This document shows positions 10,178 through 22,642 of a DNA stretch of 64,000 bases, in pieces. Positions within the stretch are counted from its first letter, which is position 1. Each line of letters opens with the position of its first letter. The stretch spans positions 60,953,802 to 61,017,801 of the forward strand of contig CM049322.1 of assembly GCA_026874595.1 (NCBI GenBank). Direction: 5' to 3'. The position numbers and the translations under genes were made by a program. The notes beneath the pieces are model-generated. The model saw only the letters and a program-made list of their open reading frames with translations, ran no database searches and was not told where the DNA came from. Source of the DNA: Sipunculus nudus (taxonomy: Eukaryota; Annelida; Sipuncula; Golfingiida; Sipunculidae).

Positions 10178-12715
10178 CATCCGCGACTGACCAACCAGCT
10201 TGCGAAAATCGAAGATTTCCGGCAAGCAATAAAGTCTGGACTGTGCCTCCAACATGTATGATCATAGATGGGGCCCGGAGAGGCCGTCACGCACCGCTGC
10301 ACACGCCGGCCGCCCACCGTAAGGACCCTGCCGCCACTTGCGGCGACGGCACGTGACTTCGTGGTTTGGTGAAACACGGCGCGAGATTTGACGAGACTGA
10401 CAATGCGACCCCTGAATGTGACTGCGAGTGTCAGCCGCTATCCGGCGCTGCAAGCCATGTGTCTGTAGCGTGAAAAATGACAGAATTATAGGCATTTCTT
10501 TGAATGGTCACGTGTTCTCGTTTCACGAGAAACGGCGCGAGATATGACGAGACTTGCGATTGAATGGCTTAGAACTAGAGGGATGCTGTCTTACGCCGAA
10601 AACCAGACCTTTCTATCGCAAATATCAACAGAGATAGAAGCTGGAAAACTCCGAATTTTCAGATTGTCAAGTTTTACCCCAAAATTTGGTAACCATGGTA
10701 ACGGCAGCACAAAGCAACATGTGCGAAGGGATAAGCCAATGTTCCTAGTTTCAGATACGACCCAAAAAATGGTGTCACGTTTAATATTTTTTGAGATATT
10801 GCAGAAAAATGATATGTTACAGTGTTTCATGTACCACGCCCCCTGGTGGCTATTTCCAAAAAATGAAAAATTGGTTTCGAGATATTTCTAAATAACACAA
10901 AATATGTCATTTTCAAAGTCATAGTTTAAAAAATGCGACCTGTAAGCCATATTTAATGAAATCTCGAAAATTCTCGTTTGACGAGAAATGGTGCGAGATT
11001 TTACGAGACTTTCACTTGTATAATTAAAAGCTTATTTAGTACTATCTGATGCAAAAAACTAGAACTCTCTAGCTTTAAAAATGACAAAGTTAGAAAAATT
11101 AGGCCTTTTATTTTCGAAAATCATGAGTTTCCCCCCAAAATGTGTAACCATAGAAACAGCAGATTTCAGCAACATATATATCAGAAGAAAGGCCTTGGAA
11201 TGCCGATTAAAATGAGCCCTGTTTGAAGTGGCTATGACAAATAGTAATGGAGATATGAAGAAAAGAGCACTTTAGGAACTTTTGATGACCTTGACCTTGA
11301 CCTTTGACCTATATTGCCCAAAAACAATAGGCTTCTTGCATTTTTGATTTTACACAAACTGTGAAAGTTTGAAAGCGATGGGATCAAAATTGCGACCTGT
11401 AGAGACTGGACAGACAAACAAACAAACAAACAAACAGACAAACAGACATCCGCGACTGACCAACCAGCTTGCGAAAATCGAAGATTTCCGGCAAGCAATA
11501 AAGTCTGGACTGTGCCTCCAACATGTATGATCATAGATGGGGCCCGGAGAGGCCGTCACGCACCGCTGCACACGCCGGCCGCCCACCGTAAGGACCCTGC
11601 CGCCACTTGCGGCGACGGCACGTGACTTCGTGGTTTGGTGAAACACGGCGCGAGATTTGACGAGACTGACAATGCGACCCCTGAATGTGACTGCGAGTGT
11701 CAGCCGCTATCCGGCGCTGCAAGCCATGTGTCTGTAGCGTGAAAAATGACAGAATTATAGGCATTTCTTTGAATGGTCACGTGTTCTCGTTTCACGAGAA
11801 ACGGCGCGAGATATGACGAGACTTGCGATTGAATGGCTTAGAACTAGAGGGATGCTGTCTAACGCCGAAAACCAGACCTTTCTATCGCAAATATCAACAG
11901 AGATAGAAGCTGGAAAACTCCGAATTTTCAGATTGTCAAGTTTTACCCCAAAATTTGGTAACCATGGTAACGGCAGCACAAAGCAACATGTGCGAAGGGA
12001 TAAGCCAATGTTCCTAGTTTCAGATACGACCCAAAAAATGGTGTCACGTTTAATATTTTTTGAGATATTGCAGAAAAATGATATGTTACAGTGTTTCATG
12101 TACCACGCCCCCTGGTGGCTATTTCCAAAAAATGAAAAATTGGTTTCGAGATATTTCTAAATAACACAAAATATGTCATTTTCAAAGTCATAGTTTAAAA
12201 AATGCGACCTGTAAGCCATATTTAATGAAATCTCGAAAATTCTCGTTTGACGAGAAATGGTGCGAGATTTTACGAGACTTTCACTTGTATAATTAAAAGC
12301 TTATTTAGTACTATCTGATGCAAAAAACTAGAACTCTCTAGCTTTAAAAATGACAAAGTTAGAAAAATTAGGCCTTTTATTTTCGAAAATCATGAGTTTC
12401 CCCCCAAAATGTGTAACCATAGAAACAGCAGATTTCAGCAACATATATATCAGAAGAAAGGCCTTGGAATGCCGATTAAAATGAGCCCTGTTTGAAGTGG
12501 CTATGACAAATAGTAATGGAGATATGAAGAAAAGAGCACTTTAGGAACTTTTGATGACCTTGACCTTGACCTTTGACCTATATTGCCCAAAAACAATAGG
12601 CTTCTTGCATTTTTGATTTTACACAAACTGTGAAAGTTTGAAAGCGATGGGATCAAAATTGCGACCTGTAGAGACTGGACAGACAAACAAACAAACAAAC
12701 AAACAGACAAACAGA
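10178..12715 (+). repeat. A1 units 9-10 (variant P1-Q1; unit 10 has a hybrid Q)
   Basis: Two 1269-bp P1 units. Unit 10 reads GTCTAACGCCGAAAACC near 11857. This combines the Q2 base (TCTAACG) with the rest of Q1 and is consistent with a short conversion tract or a single back-mutation. Confidence 0.88.
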
Positions 12716-13984
12716 CATCCGCGACTGACCAACCAGCTTGCGAAAATCGAAGATTTCCGGCAAGCAATAAAGTCTGGACTGTGCCTCCAACATGTATGAT
12801 CATAGATGGGGCCCGGAGAGGCCGTCACGCACCGCTGCACACGCCGGCCGCCCACCGTAGGGACCCTGCCGCCACTTGCGGCGACGGCACGTGTCTTCGT
12901 GGTTTGGCGAGAAACGGCGCGAGATTTGACGAGACTAACAATGTGACCCCTGAATGTGACTGCGAGTGTCAGCCGCTATCCAGCGCTGCAAACCATGTGT
13001 CTGTAGCGTGAAAAATGACATAATTATAGGCATTTCTTTGAATGGTCACGAGTTCTCGTTTCACGAGAAACGGTGCGAGATATGACGAGACTTGCGATTG
13101 AATGACTAAGAACTAGAGGGATGCTGTCTAACGCCAAACACCAGACCTTTCTATCGCAAATATCAACAGAGAGAGAAGCTGGAAAACTCCGAATTTTCAG
13201 ATTGTCAAGTTTTACCCCAAAATTTGGTAACCATGGTAACGGCAGCACAAAGCAACATGTGCGAAGGGATAAGCCAATGTTCCTAGTTTCAGATACGACC
13301 CAAAAAATGGTGTCACGTTTAATATTTTTTGAGATATTGCAGAAAAATGATATGTTACAGTGTTTCATGTACCACGCCCCCTGGTGGCTATTTCCAAAAA
13401 ATGAAAAATTGGTTTCGAGATATTTCTAAATAACACAAAATATGTCATTTTCAAAGTCATAGTTTAAAAAATGCGACCTGTAAGCCATATTTAATGAAAT
13501 CTCGAAAATTCTCGTTTGACGAGAAATGGTGCGAGATTTTACGAGACTTTCACTTGTATAATTAAAAGCTTATTTAGTACTATCTGATGCAAAAAACTAG
13601 AACTCTCTAGCTTTAAAAATGACAAAGTTAGAAAAATTAGGCCTTTTATTTTCGAAAATCATGAGTTTCCCCCCAAAATGTGTAACCATAGAAACAGCAG
13701 ATTTCAGCAACATATATATCAGAAGAAAGGCCTTGGAATGCCGATTAAAATGAGCCCTGTTTGAAGTGGCTATGACAAATAGTAATGGAGATATGAAGAA
13801 AAGAGCACTTTAGGAACTTTTGATGACCTTGACCTTGACCTTTGACCTATATTGCCCAAAAACAATAGGCTTCTTGCATTTTTGATTTTACACAAACTGT
13901 GAAAGTTTGAAAGCGATGGGATCAAAATTGCGACCTGTAGAGACTGGACAGACAAACAAACAAACAAACAAACAGACAAACAGA
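12716..13984 (+). repeat. A1 unit 11 (variant P3-Q2)
   Basis: A 1269-bp unit of the same type as units 4-5 and 14. In this array P3 is always paired with Q2. Confidence 0.9.
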
Positions 13985-16518
13985 CATCCGCGACTGACCA
14001 ACCAGCTTGCGAAAATCGAAGATTTCCGGCAAGCAATAAAGTCTGGACTGTGCCTCCAACATGTATGATCATAGATGGGGCCCGGAGAGGCCGTCACGCA
14101 CCGCTGCACACGCCGGCCGCCCACCGTAGGGACCCTGCCGCCACTTGCGGCGACGGCACGTGTCTTCGTGGTTTGGCGAGAAACGGCGCGAGATTTGACG
14201 AGACTAACAATGTGACCTGAATGTGACTGCGAGTGTCAGCCGCTATCCAGCGCTGCAAACCATGTGTCTGTAGCGTGAAAAATGACATAATTATAGGCAT
14301 TTCTTTGAATGGTCACGTGTTCTCGTTTCACGAGAAACGGCGCGAGATATGACGAGACTTGCGATTGAATGGCTTAGAACTAGAGGGATGCTGTCTTACG
14401 CCGAAAACCAGACCTTTCTATCGCAAATATCAACAGAGATAGAAGCTGGAAAACTCCGAATTTTCAGATTGTCAAGTTTTACCCCAAAATTTGGTAACCA
14501 TGGTAACGGCAGCACAAAGCAACATGTGCGAAGGGATAAGCCAATGTTCCTAGTTTCAGATACGACCCAAAAAATGGTGTCACGTTTAATATTTTTTGAG
14601 ATATTGCAGAAAAATGATATGTTACAGTGTTTCATGTACCACGCCCCCTGGTGGCTATTTCCAAAAAATGAAAAATTGGTTTCGAGATATTTCTAAATAA
14701 CACAAAATATGTCATTTTCAAAGTCATAGTTTAAAAAATGCGACCTGTAAGCCATATTTAATGAAATCTCGAAAATTCTCGTTTGACGAGAAATGGTGCG
14801 AGATTTTACGAGACTTTCACTTGTATAATTAAAAGCTTATTTAGTACTATCTGATGCAAAAAACTAGAACTCTCTAGCTTTAAAAATGACAAAGTTAGAA
14901 AAATTAGGCCTTTTATTTTCGAAAATCATGAGTTTCCCCCCAAAATGTGTAACCATAGAAACAGCAGATTTCAGCAACATATATATCAGAAGAAAGGCCT
15001 TGGAATGCCGATTAAAATGAGCCCTGTTTGAAGTGGCTATGACAAATAGTAATGGAGATATGAAGAAAAGAGCACTTTAGGAACTTTTGATGACCTTGAC
15101 CTTGACCTTTGACCTATATTGCCCAAAAACAATAGGCTTCTTGCATTTTTGATTTTACACAAACTGTGAAAGTTTGAAAGCGATGGGATCAAAATTGCGA
15201 CCTGTAGAGACTGGACAGACAAACAAACAAACAAACAAACAGACAAACAGACATCCGCGACTGACCAACCAGCTTGCGAAAATCGAAGATTTCCGGCAAG
15301 CAATAAAGTCTGGACTGTGCCTCCAACATGTATGATCATAGATGGGGCCCGGAGAGGCCGTCACGCACCGCTGCACACGCCGGCCGCCCACCGTAGGGAC
15401 CCTGCCGCCACTTGCGGCGACGGCACGTGTCTTCGTGGTTTGGCGAGAAACGGCGCGAGATTTGACGAGACTAACAATGTGACCTGAATGTGACTGCGAG
15501 TGTCAGCCGCTATCCAGCGCTGCAAACCATGTGTCTGTAGCGTGAAAAATGACATAATTATAGGCATTTCTTTGAATGGTCACGTGTTCTCGTTTCACGA
15601 GAAACGGCGCGAGATATGACGAGACTTGCGATTGAATGGCTTAGAACTAGAGGGATGCTGTCTTACGCCGAAAACCAGACCTTTCTATCGCAAATATCAA
15701 CAGAGATAGAAGCTGGAAAACTCCGAATTTTCAGATTGTCAAGTTTTACCCCAAAATTTGGTAACCATGGTAACGGCAGCACAAAGCAACATGTGCGAAG
15801 GGATAAGCCAATGTTCCTAGTTTCAGATACGACCCAAAAAATGGTGTCACGTTTAATATTTTTTGAGATATTGCAGAAAAATGATATGTTACAGTGTTTC
15901 ATGTACCACGCCCCCTGGTGGCTATTTCCAAAAAATGAAAAATTGGTTTCGAGATATTTCTAAATAACACAAAATATGTCATTTTCAAAGTCATAGTTTA
16001 AAAAATGCGACCTGTAAGCCATATTTAATGAAATCTCGAAAATTCTCGTTTGACGAGAAATGGTGCGAGATTTTACGAGACTTTCACTTGTATAATTAAA
16101 AGCTTATTTAGTACTATCTGATGCAAAAAACTAGAACTCTCTAGCTTTAAAAATGACAAAGTTAGAAAAATTAGGCCTTTTATTTTCGAAAATCATGAGT
16201 TTCCCCCCAAAATGTGTAACCATAGAAACAGCAGATTTCAGCAACATATATATCAGAAGAAAGGCCTTGGAATGCCGATTAAAATGAGCCCTGTTTGAAG
16301 TGGCTATGACAAATAGTAATGGAGATATGAAGAAAAGAGCACTTTAGGAACTTTTGATGACCTTGACCTTGACCTTTGACCTATATTGCCCAAAAACAAT
16401 AGGCTTCTTGCATTTTTGATTTTACACAAACTGTGAAAGTTTGAAAGCGATGGGATCAAAATTGCGACCTGTAGAGACTGGACAGACAAACAAACAAACA
16501 AACAAACAGACAAACAGA
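13985..16518 (+). repeat. A1 units 12-13 (variant P2-Q1)
   Basis: Two 1267-bp units identical in type to units 2-3. Followed by a P3-Q2 unit, they repeat the order of units 2-4, which hints at a multi-unit (higher-order) duplication. Confidence 0.9.
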
Positions 16519-17772
16519 CATCCGCGACTGACCAACCAGCTTGCGAAAATCGAAGATTTCCGGCAAGCAATAAAGTCTGGACTGTGCCTCCAACATGTAT
16601 GATCATAGATGGGGCCCGGAGAGGCCGTCACGCACCGCTGCACACGCCGGCCGCCCACCGTAGGGACCCTGCCGCCACTTGCGGCGACGGCACGTGTCTT
16701 CGTGGTTTGGCGAGAAACGGCGCGAGATTTGACGAGACTAACAATGTGACCCCTGAATGTGACTGCGAGTGTCAGCCGCTATCCAGCGCTGCAAACCATG
16801 TGTCTGTAGCGTGAAAAATGACATAATTATAGGCATTTCTTTGAATGGTCACGAGTTCTCGTTTCACGAGAAACGGTGCGAGATATGACGAGACTTGCGA
16901 TTGAATGACTAAGAACTAGAGGGATGCTGTCTAACGCCAAACACCAGACCTTTCTATCGCAAATATCAACAGAGAGAGAAGCTGGAAAACTCCGAATTTT
17001 CAGATTGTCAAGTTTTACCCCAAAATTTGGTAACCATGGTAACGGCAGCACAAAGCAACATGTGCGAAGGGATAAGCCAATGTTCCTAGTTTCAGATACG
17101 ACCCAAAAAATGGTGTCACGTTTAATATTTTTTGAGATATTGCAGAAAAATGATATGTTACAGTGTTTCATGTACCACGCCCCCTGGTGGCTATTTCCAA
17201 AAAATGAAAAATTGGTTTCGAGATATTTCTAAATAACACAAAATATGTCATTTTCAAAGTCATAGTTTAAAAAATGCGACCTGTAAGCCATATTTAATGA
17301 AATCTCGAAAATTCTCGTTTGACGAGAAATGGTGCGAGATTTTACGAGACTTTCACTTGTATAATTAAAAGCTTATTTAGTACTATCTGATGCAAAAAAC
17401 TAGAACTCTCTAGCTTTAAAAATGACAAAGTTAGAAAAATTAGGCCTTTTATTTTCGAAAATCATGAGTTTCCCCCCAAAATGTGTAACCATAGAAACAG
17501 CAGATTTCAGCAACATATATATCAGAAGAAAGGCCTTGGAATGCCGATTAAAATGAGCCCTGTTTGAAGTGGCTATGACAAATAGTAATGGAGATATGAA
17601 GAAAAGAGCACTTTAGGAACTTTTGATGACCTTGACCTTGACCTTTGACCTATATTGCCCAAAAACAATAGGCTTCTTGCATTTTTGATTTTACACAAAC
17701 TGTGAAAGTTTGAAAGCGATGGGATCAAAATTGCGACCTGTAGAGACTGGACAGACAAACAAACAAACAAAC
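16519..17772 (+). repeat. A1 unit 14 (variant P3-Q2), terminal
   Basis: The last unit runs normally to the (CAAA)n tail, which is shortened to GACAGACAAACAAACAAAC and then passes into TAGACGACC. Array unit 1 of the A1 island ends at the same base (26652). Confidence 0.9.
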
Positions 17773-17803
17773 TAGACGACCTGAGGTCGAACGCTTGCCG
17801 GAA
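17773..17803. repeat. Right border of the A1 array
   Basis: After the shortened tail comes TAGACGACCTGAGGTCGA, then GCTTGCCGGAA. The first part contains the 13-base hairpin-like CGACCTGAGGTCG. GCTTGCCGGAA (17793-17803) is the exact reverse complement of the 11 bases that open the window (TTCCGGCAAGC). The same border type recurs at 26653-26683, with a changed hairpin centre (CGACCATAGGTCG). Confidence 0.7.
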
Positions 17804-17945
17804 GTGACCGGAAATAAGATGGACAGTTACTAGGCAGACAGACAGGGAACATTTGGATCTGATCAAATGAAAAACCTCTATCATGGGGAAAACAGTAGCA
17901 CATATGAATAAGGTCTTGCTGATTTTCAAAAGTCAAAGAGGAGTA
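17804..17945. other. Flank of the A1 array
   Basis: No gene or clear repeat beyond short GACAGACAG pieces. Similarity to the other A border ends at about this point. Confidence 0.5.
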
Positions 17946-17956
17946 GACAGAGAGAC

Positions 17957-17992
<36 letters not shown>

Positions 17993-17993
17993 G
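17946..17993 (+). repeat. (CAGA)n microsatellite
   Basis: A run of AGACAG/CAGA tetranucleotides ending in GACGGATAGAG. Confidence 0.9.
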
Positions 17994-20027
17994 GATAGAG
18001 AGACATTAATAGTGTTGTTATTAGTAGCCATCCTATACAAGATAATCCATTTTTGGACAGAAATAAAAATAAAGGAAGTCCAACTGAATCCTTGGCAGTT
18101 CTCCTATTCTTGAGTGCTGGAAATAAGAAAAGCACTGAAAATGAAACTTGAAGAGTTGAACGTCCAGAATGCCGAAATGCAAGCGAAGCCGCGTTCGTGT
18201 TAGACAGAGACCCGACCTCTGGGTAAGGGAGACGTGACCTTTCATTCCTGGACAAATAGGTCGGCCTGAGGACATCTTCAAGTCTGATGATGGCTTAAAT
18301 TAGGGCTGTCCTTGAAGAAAAAAGGCAGTCGGTCAGCCTGCGTCCGGGAATTATAAAATTCCAAGAAGTCCTGCCCATCACGGATTAACTGTAATGTCCC
18401 CTTCGTGTAATGTGAAATTTAATATATGTTAAAAATTGGAATCTTTGGTTAAAAAAGGAAAGCAGGGATTTTTAAGGAGTCTGAAGTAGTAAGTAATAAG
18501 ATAAAAAATTGTGAGGCCCTAGTTCCGTGGTGGGTTAGGACTTTATATATAAAACTATTTACTGGCATGAGAAAGGGGTGCTGTCAAATTTTTTGGCGCC
18601 TGCCGCACGTTTGTGAATAAAACGGTACACTTGACACGGGCGCGATGGAAATTTAAGAGGAAAGGTAGTAATCCCAAGCCGTAGTTGAGTTGTTTTGACC
18701 CCAGAGTTTGCAGTCCTAGCTGAAATAGGCATGGGACGGGCTCTTTTTTAAACCCGGAACGCCAGAAGAGGCTGGAGATTGAATGAAGGATTGGGCCATT
18801 TTTTTATCCGAAAAACCTGGGAATTGACAATTAAAAAAAATGACAGGGACCTTCTTAGCCCGTTCCAGCTCAGGGAACGGTCATTAGAATATTGTCGGGA
18901 ATCCATATTATCCTACCTGTGGGCTGGGACGGTCCAGAAAACCGCAATTATACGGGTATCCATAAAGTTGTATGTCAATTTTTGTCATTAATAAATACAT
19001 ATACATCTATAACGCGGACAGCTGGAGAATTCGCGGAGAATTCATCATGATGATATTATTAAATGTGAGCAAAGGTACAATTTATGTTTTGTATCATATT
19101 TCCTTAAGAACCTGTTATTTTGATATCCTGCATGGTTTTGTTACGGTTTGCACAGTAAACTGTTGAAAAAATATATAGTGTTTAGCGTTTTCGTCTGATG
19201 TAAGATCGGTAGTCAATGTTAGCTGGTGATCCAGATTGGTGTTAGTGGCAGTCCCACATTGTTTGCGCTGGTTATTATTTCGGTAATTTAACAGTGAATA
19301 AATGTCTTTAGAGTAATATAGTGGTAGATTTTAAATGATTTTAACGTGTAATTAAAAGTATCATTGCATATAAAATCTCTCCGTGAATTGTCCGGGAATT
19401 CCCCGCGTTTACATATAAACGCATTTACCAGCCGTATGAATGTTTTTGTCCGCTTTCATAATGTTTGCCGTGCCCCGGACACAAATTTAAGACGAGATGG
19501 ACTAAACCCCGCCCCTGTAGGATTGTTTGGACTCTGAAGAAACGAACCCTCGCAGGAAATGCGGTGGGACGGGCTCTTTCTTATTCGATGAACGCTCGAA
19601 AAGAGTGGTGAATGATTGAAAAAATAGGGTCATTTTCACTGTCATCTTGAATAACGGAATAAATATTTTTTTTTAAATTCATAGAGACTTGGTCATCCAA
19701 TAACAGCAGAAAAAAATGTTCTTTCAAATGTTGTGTGGTGTCCATTGTACCCTCGCCCACCGCCGGGATCCAAAGAGAAGCCTGGATTTTACTGCAAAAA
19801 AAACACAAACACCCCCCCCCCCCCCAAAAAAAAACAAAAACAAAAAAACTTTTATTCATTTTATTTTTATTTTTTATTACTGGATGTAATTGAATATCAT
19901 GGTTTATTTATTGAAAAAATAAGATGCAATTCATTGGATGAAAAGAGATTTTATTAAATATATTGATACATGTTTATAACAGTTTGATATTTGATTTTTT
20001 TTAATTTATAGACAGACAGTTTGTTAC
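17994..20027. other. Low-copy intergenic segment with a diverged internal duplication
   Basis: No convincing coding frame. GGGACGGGCTCTTT occurs at 18733 and 19566. The ~70 bp after it align by eye at perhaps two thirds identity, so an ~830-bp-spaced ancient direct duplication is likely. TGTAATGTCCCC at 18391 and GTCCGGGAATT at 18342 and 19389 recall LTR edges, but no matching pair of LTRs, target duplication or primer site could be confirmed. A/C homopolymers lie at about 19796-19850. Confidence 0.4.
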
Positions 20028-22290
20028 CTCAAATCTGTACTCATGGTCCAACATGCATGTATTTGGTGTTCTTAGACCCATTTTAGGGTGTATATCCATG
20101 ATAACAAGATAATATTACCTTGTTCCCACCAGCAAACATTTCAAGCCCCCAGAAAGCTGATTTCAGCTGAGGACAGTATATGGCTTATTATACACAGGCA
20201 AATAGTGTTTTGGACCACCTCATCTCCACCAGACTCATCACACACACCTGGTTTGGCTATCATTGCAATCCATTTACACCCACTGGCTGGAATCTCAAAG
20301 CATTGGGTTCAAATCCCTCAGAAAAAAAATTAGGGCCAGTTTGAATTTCCAAATCTGGACACAGTGGACATAGATATATACAGAAAAAATCCATTTTTTC
20401 CCCTCAAATCTGTACTGATGGTCCCACAAACCTGGTTTTGGTGTCATTAGGCCCACTATAGTGTGTATATACAGGGAAACAAGATAATATTACCCTGTTC
20501 CCACAAACAAAAATTTCATGCCCCCAGAAACCTGATTTCAGGCCAGTTTATGCTTATACACAGTCAAATAGGTTCTGGCCCCCCTCATCCCCACAAAACT
20601 CAACACACACTCCTGGTTTGGGTATCATTGCAATCCATTTACACCCACTGGCTGGCATCACCAAGCATTTGGCTCAACTCCCTCAGAAAAAAAATTAGGG
20701 CCAGTTTGAATTTCCAAATCTGGACACAGTGAACATAGTGATATACAGAGAAAATCCATTTCCCCCCCCCCCCCCCTCAAATCTGTACTGATGGTCCCAC
20801 AAACCTGGTTTTGGTGTCATTAGGCCCAGTTTAGGGTGTATATACAGGGAAACAAGATAATATTACCCTGTTCCCACAAACAAAAATTTCATGCCCCCAG
20901 AAACCTGATTTCAGGCCAGTTTATGCTTATACACAGTCAAATAGGTTCTGGCCCCCCTCATCCCCACAAAACTCAACACACACTCCTGGTTTGGGTATCA
21001 TTGCAATCCATTTACACCCACTGGCTGGCATCACCAAGCATTTGGCTCAACTCCCTCAGAAAAAAAATTAGGGCCTGTTTGAATTCCCAAATCTGGACAC
21101 AGTGAACATAGTGATATACAGGGAAAATCCATTTTTTTTTACCTCAAATCTGTAATGATGGTCCCTAAAACATGGTTTAGGTGTCATTAGGCCCAATTCA
21201 AGGTGTATATACAGGGAAACAAGATAATATTACCCTGTTGACACAAACAAGAATTTCAAGCCCCCAGAAAGCTGATTTCAGGCCAGTTTATGCTTATACA
21301 CAGTCAAATAGGTTCTGGCCCCCCTCATCCCCACAAAACTCAACACACACTCCTGGTTTGGGTATCATTGCAATCCATTTACACCCACTGGCTGGCATCA
21401 CCAAGCATTTGGCTCAACTCCCTCAGAAAAAAAATTAGGGCCAGTTTGAATTTCCAAATCTGGACACAGTGAACATAGTGATATACAGAGAAAATCTATT
21501 TCCCCCCCCCCCCCTCAAATCTGTACTGATGGTCCCACAAACCTGGTTTTGGTGTCATTAGGCCCAGTTTAGGGTGTATATACAGGGAAACAAGATAATA
21601 TTACCCTGTTCCCACAAACAAAAATTTCATGCCCCCAGAAACCTGATTTCAGGCCAGTTTATGCTTATACACAGTCAAATAGGTTCTGGCCCCCCTCATC
21701 CCCACAAAACTCAACACACACTCCTGGTTTGGGTATCATTGCAATCCATTTACACCCACTGGCTGGCATCACCAAGCATTTGGCTCAACTCCCTCAGAAA
21801 AAAAATTAGGGCCTGTTTGAATTCCCAAATCTCGACACAGTGAACATAGTGATATACAGGGAAAATCCATTTTTCCCCCTCAAATCTGTACTGATAGTCC
21901 CACAAACCTGGTTTTGGTGTCATTAGGCCCAGTTTAGGGTGTATATACAGGGAAACAAGATAATATTACCCTGTTCCCACAAACAAAAATTTCATGCCCC
22001 CAGAAACCTGATTTCAGGCCAGTTTATGCTTATACACAGTCAAATAGGTTTTGGCCCCCTTCATCTCCACCAGACTCTTCACAAACACCTGGCTTGGGTT
22101 TCATTGCAATCCATTCACACCCACTGGCTGGCATCTCCAAGCATATAGCTCAACTTCTTCAGAAAAAAATATAGACCACTTTAAAGTTTATCAAATCTGG
22201 TCATAGTGGTTTATGCAGAAATCAATTGTTCTGATCTCAAATCTGAAATAGTGGTCATAGAACATTGGTTGGTTCTTGTATGATTTTATT
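20028..22290 (+). repeat. Tandem array of a 357-375-bp repeat, six units plus a partial seventh
   Basis: CTCAAATCTGTA(C) marks unit starts at 20028, 20403, 20775, 21143, 21514 and 21879, with a decayed start at 22236. The spacings are 375, 372, 368, 371, 365 and 357 bp. Central units (20403-21879) are nearly identical, while the first and last are clearly diverged, the normal pattern for an array homogenised from the middle. Shared landmarks include GTGTATATACAGGGAAACAA, CCCCAGAAACCTGATTTCAGG, CAATCCATTTACACCCACTG and TCAGAAAAAAAATTAGGGCC. Poly-C tracts of varying length (20762, 21501) end some units. The ~89-codon open frames are repeat-borne and non-coding in my view. Confidence 0.93.
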
Positions 22291-22590
22291 CAATTTACAA
22301 TCAATATGCAGGAAAACCTGGCATTTTATTTTACTTCAATACACCAACAATAAACAATCTAAGGACAAGTGAACAGGCTACCATACATATCTTAGGGAAA
22401 GGAAAACAGCAAAGGTTGTTTACATTGAGGACACATGGCAACTAGGTGGTTGGCGCTGGTCTGTGAAGCTTACGAAGCAGCAATCAAAGGAAGACGATAA
22501 CAACACAATAGAAGTCTTCTTCATGGGCCATCGCACACCCATAGAACACGGCTCCAACTGTCAAGTGTAATGCCCCTGCCGACATTTACT
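22291..22590. other. Spacer, nothing recognised
   Basis: AT-rich single-copy-looking sequence between the ~370-bp array and the diverged satellite monomer. No long open frame, tRNA-like fold or repeat was seen. Confidence 0.5.
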
Positions 22591-22642
22591 ATCACATACT
22601 GCCGCCACTTATGGTCACGGCAATAGGATGTACTTTTTTATT

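Larger units (their letters stand above)
1..17772 (+). repeat. Satellite family A, subfamily A1: array of 14 head-to-tail 1267/1269-bp units
   Basis: The phrase CATCCGCGACTGACC recurs at 34, 1303, 2570, 3837, 5106, 6375, 7642, 8911, 10178, 11447, 12716, 13985, 15252 and 16519, giving spacings of only 1267 or 1269 bp. The 2-bp difference is explained by TGACCCCTG versus TGACCTG about 240 bp into the unit. Units appear identical over their last ~750 bp. Informative variants lie in two segments, P (about 110-350 of the unit) and Q (about 370-520). Unit order: a GC-rich head, two ~148-bp modules, a block with X-box-like and CTCF-like sites, a third module, a second block, a TGACCT half-site cluster, a (CAAA)n tail and a hairpin. 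All units lie in one orientation. Near-identity implies recent amplification or active homogenisation. Short open frames inside each unit recur only because the units do; I regard the array as non-coding. Confidence 0.97.

Noticed and set aside
17883-18281. Open frames across 17.9-18.3 kb on both strands
   Set aside because: They run through the (CAGA)n microsatellite and overlap each other on both strands.
18391-19411. Solo LTR suggested by TGTAATGTCCCC at one end and CCGCGTTTACA at the other
   Set aside because: No target duplication, no second LTR, and the ends do not form a clear TG...CA pair with inverted bases.
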